From an uncultured Micrococcales bacterium (GTDB lineage Bacteria > Actinomycetota > Actinomycetes > Actinomycetales > Microbacteriaceae), in the NCBI GenBank assembly GCA_903831585.1, contig CAIKYE010000015.1:1-7556 (forward strand): DNA of 7,556 nt, written 5' to 3'. The position numbers and the translations under genes are program-made. Below, one piece after another: positions 6,855-7,556 of the stretch. Within the stretch, counting starts at the first letter, position 1. Each line of letters opens with the position of its first letter. Under the pieces are notes generated by a model that was given only the letters and a program-made list of their open reading frames with translations, made no database searches and was not told the origin of the DNA.

Positions 6855-7280
6855 TTACTTTTTGCCAGCCAACTTCTTGGCGGCAGACTTCTCAAGTTTC
6901 TCTGCAGCGAGGGCTGCGGCTGCGGCAGCAATTCGCTTGGCCTTGATAAGCGCGATTGCCTCTTCAAGAAGCTGCTTTGCCTCGAGGTCTGTGCGACGCT
7001 CTTTTACGTAGGCTAGGTGAGTTTTGTATGGTTCGTGCTTAGAGTTTGATGGCGGATTTGCCTGGTCTAGGCCAGCCGGTAGTCCGCAGTTGGGACAATC
7101 GATCTCTACCGGAAGTTCTTCAACTTCAACGTTCGACGCAAATGCTGGGCTTTGAACGTGGCCCATGACGCAGTAATAGTTGCGAACTACTCGGTCAGCT
7201 TTAAAGCCGCGGTCTTCTTCGCCCATTGGTCCGGCGCCAACGCGAGAGCCACGGATTGCTGATCCCCCATTGGTAGCCAT
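6855..7280 (-). CDS. rbpA: RNA polymerase-binding protein RbpA, with extended C-terminus
   Basis: Actinobacterial transcription factor that binds RNA polymerase and the principal sigma factor and stabilises open promoter complexes. The 141-residue protein has the known domain order: an N-terminal tail (MATNGGSAIRGSRVGAGPMG, 1-20); a zinc-ribbon-like core (about 30-69) with CVMGH (C37, H41) and CPNCG (C62, C65) as likely metal ligands; a short linker (about 70-82) with few basic residues; and a sigma-interaction helix region, EPYKTHLAYVKERR (83-96) to about 113. Residues 114-141 are an Ala/Lys-rich extension (poly-Ala at 118-123, then AAEKLEKSAAKKLAGKK). Mycobacterial RbpA ends near 111-114, so this tail is extra by comparison. 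The ATG at 7280 has AAGGA five bases upstream, overlapping the secG stop, so it is probably co-transcribed with secG. Its stop codon is adjacent to that of pgl. Identity is very secure; the role of the tail is unknown. Confidence 0.95.
   Translation of the reverse strand: MATNGGSAIRGSRVGAGPMGEEDRGFKADRVVRNYYCVMGHVQSPAFASNVEVEELPVEIDCPNCGLPAGLDQANPPSNSKHEPYKTHLAYVKERRTDLEAKQLLEEAIALIKAKRIAAAAAALAAEKLEKSAAKKLAGKK
6864..6884. terminator. Candidate hairpin at the convergent pgl/rbpA end
   Basis: An inverted repeat GCC-A-GCCAA / CTTC loop / TTGGC-GGC forms an 8-bp stem with one bulged A. It starts 10 bases after the pgl stop and lies inside the last codons of rbpA. A T5 run (6859-6863) flanks it on the left. 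Read on the minus strand that run is A-rich, and on the plus strand no U-tract follows, so it is not a textbook intrinsic terminator. It could act as a U-less hairpin terminator or 3'-end stabiliser for one or both transcripts, or be a by-product of Ala/Lys/Leu codons. Energetics were not computed. Confidence 0.3.
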
Positions 7281-7285
7281 TTTGT

Positions 7286-7290
7286 TCCTT
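7286..7290 (-). promoter_or_regulatory. Ribosome binding site of rbpA, overlapping the secG stop
   Basis: On the minus strand the secG stop runs straight into the site as TAAGGA, followed by ACAAA and the ATG of rbpA. Spacing from AAGGA to ATG is five bases. The layout resembles that of the tal-pgi junction on the other strand and suggests coupled translation of the two genes. Confidence 0.7.
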
Positions 7291-7537
7291 AGACCAGTGC
7301 GAATCTTGTAAACAAGCCGAGCGTGATGATAACGACTATCCAGACGATGCCCAGAATGATTGTTACTCGGTTCAGGTTGCGCTCTGCTACGCCAGACGAG
7401 CTCATGGTGCTGGTCACGCCGCCACCAAACATGTCGCTTAGGCCACCACCGCGCCCCTTGTGCAAGAGAATCAGCAGGGTGAGCAAAAGGCTGGTGATAG
7501 CCAAGAGCACCTGTAGAGCGATTTGTAGAGCAGCCAT
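7289..7537 (-). CDS. secG: Preprotein translocase subunit SecG
   Basis: Small inner-membrane subunit of the SecYEG protein-export channel that assists SecA-driven translocation. The 82-residue protein has two hydrophobic segments (about 4-25, ALQIALQVLLAITSLLLTLL, and about 57-75, NRVTIILGIVWIVVIITLG). Between them is a Gly-rich cytoplasmic loop with the SecG hallmark HKGRGGGLSDMFGGG (26-40). Length and topology match the family (about 75-85 residues in actinobacteria). GAGGA lies four bases before the ATG. In actinobacteria secG commonly follows gap-pgk-tpiA, so the upstream minus-strand gene just outside the window is probably tpiA; this is inferred from synteny only. It is followed by rbpA after 8 bp. 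Confidence 0.95.
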   Translation of the reverse strand: MAALQIALQVLLAITSLLLTLLILLHKGRGGGLSDMFGGGVTSTMSSSGVAERNLNRVTIILGIVWIVVIITLGLFTRFALV

Positions 7538-7556
7538 TTATTCCTCAGTTTCTAAA
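7538..7556 (-). promoter_or_regulatory. secG leader with ribosome binding site
   Basis: The last 19 bases, read on the minus strand, hold GAGGA (7546-7542), a good Shine-Dalgarno site for secG. TAG (7554-7552) and TGA (7547-7545) also occur; either could be the stop of a preceding gene, but too little sequence is present to tell. No promoter can be recognised. Confidence 0.6.

Noticed and set aside
6911..6930. GCTGC...GCAGC inverted repeat in rbpA
   Set aside because: It is produced by the run of Ala codons encoding the poly-Ala stretch; the stem is short and there is no U-tract.
1..7556. Frequent TTCGA/ATTCG pentamers considered as a possible uptake or chi-like repeat
   Set aside because: They occur mostly in frame as favoured Phe-Asp/Glu and Ile-Arg codon pairs, with no fixed longer consensus or orientation pattern visible by eye.
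1..7556. Mobile elements, CRISPR arrays, tRNA/rRNA genes, riboswitches, phage or defence genes
   Set aside because: Eight conserved housekeeping genes tile almost the whole window; the gaps (largest 26 bp) are too short to hold such elements, and no direct repeats or transposase-like proteins are seen.

Overview
The window is a stretch of core carbon metabolism and housekeeping genes from an actinobacterium, most likely a low-GC member of the Microbacteriaceae (the Rhodoluna/Aquiluna 'Luna' type of small aquatic actinobacteria). Four things point there. RbpA and OpcA are actinobacterial proteins. The gene order tkt-tal-pgi-zwf-opcA-pgl facing rbpA-secG is typical of the group. The proteins read like Microbacteriaceae homologues. 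The base composition looks only slightly above 50% GC, low for the family. The genus is an inference from recall; no search was run.

Plus strand, 1-6854: one tightly packed run of six genes. It starts inside transketolase (tkt, C-terminal 283 residues), then transaldolase (tal), glucose-6-phosphate isomerase (pgi), glucose-6-phosphate dehydrogenase (zwf), the G6PDH assembly/activator protein OpcA, and 6-phosphogluconolactonase (pgl). Junctions are 26, 7, 10, -4 and -4 bp, so this is almost certainly one transcription unit whose promoter lies upstream of the window. Minus strand, 7537-6855: secG (protein translocase subunit) followed 8 bp later by rbpA (RNA polymerase binding protein). The plus and minus units converge with no intergenic base: the pgl stop codon directly abuts the rbpA stop codon. 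No stretch over 300 bases lacks a gene. The only non-coding bases are short spacers holding ribosome binding sites and the last 19 bases.

Together Zwf, OpcA and Pgl take glucose-6-phosphate to 6-phosphogluconate with reduction of NADP+. Tkt and Tal rearrange pentose phosphates into fructose-6-phosphate and glyceraldehyde-3-phosphate. Pgi returns fructose-6-phosphate to glucose-6-phosphate, so the set can support a cyclic, NADPH-producing pentose phosphate pathway. The 6-phosphogluconate dehydrogenase gene (gnd), rpe and rpi are not in the window.

I found no previously undescribed system, mobile element, CRISPR array or RNA gene. The points worth a second look are modest: Pgi belongs to the Tal-Pgi fusion type and sits 7 bp behind tal, with a motif order unlike classical Pgi; the zero-gap convergent junction has a hairpin inside the rbpA coding end; RbpA and OpcA carry Ala/Lys-rich tails; and fused stop/Shine-Dalgarno junctions occur on both strands.
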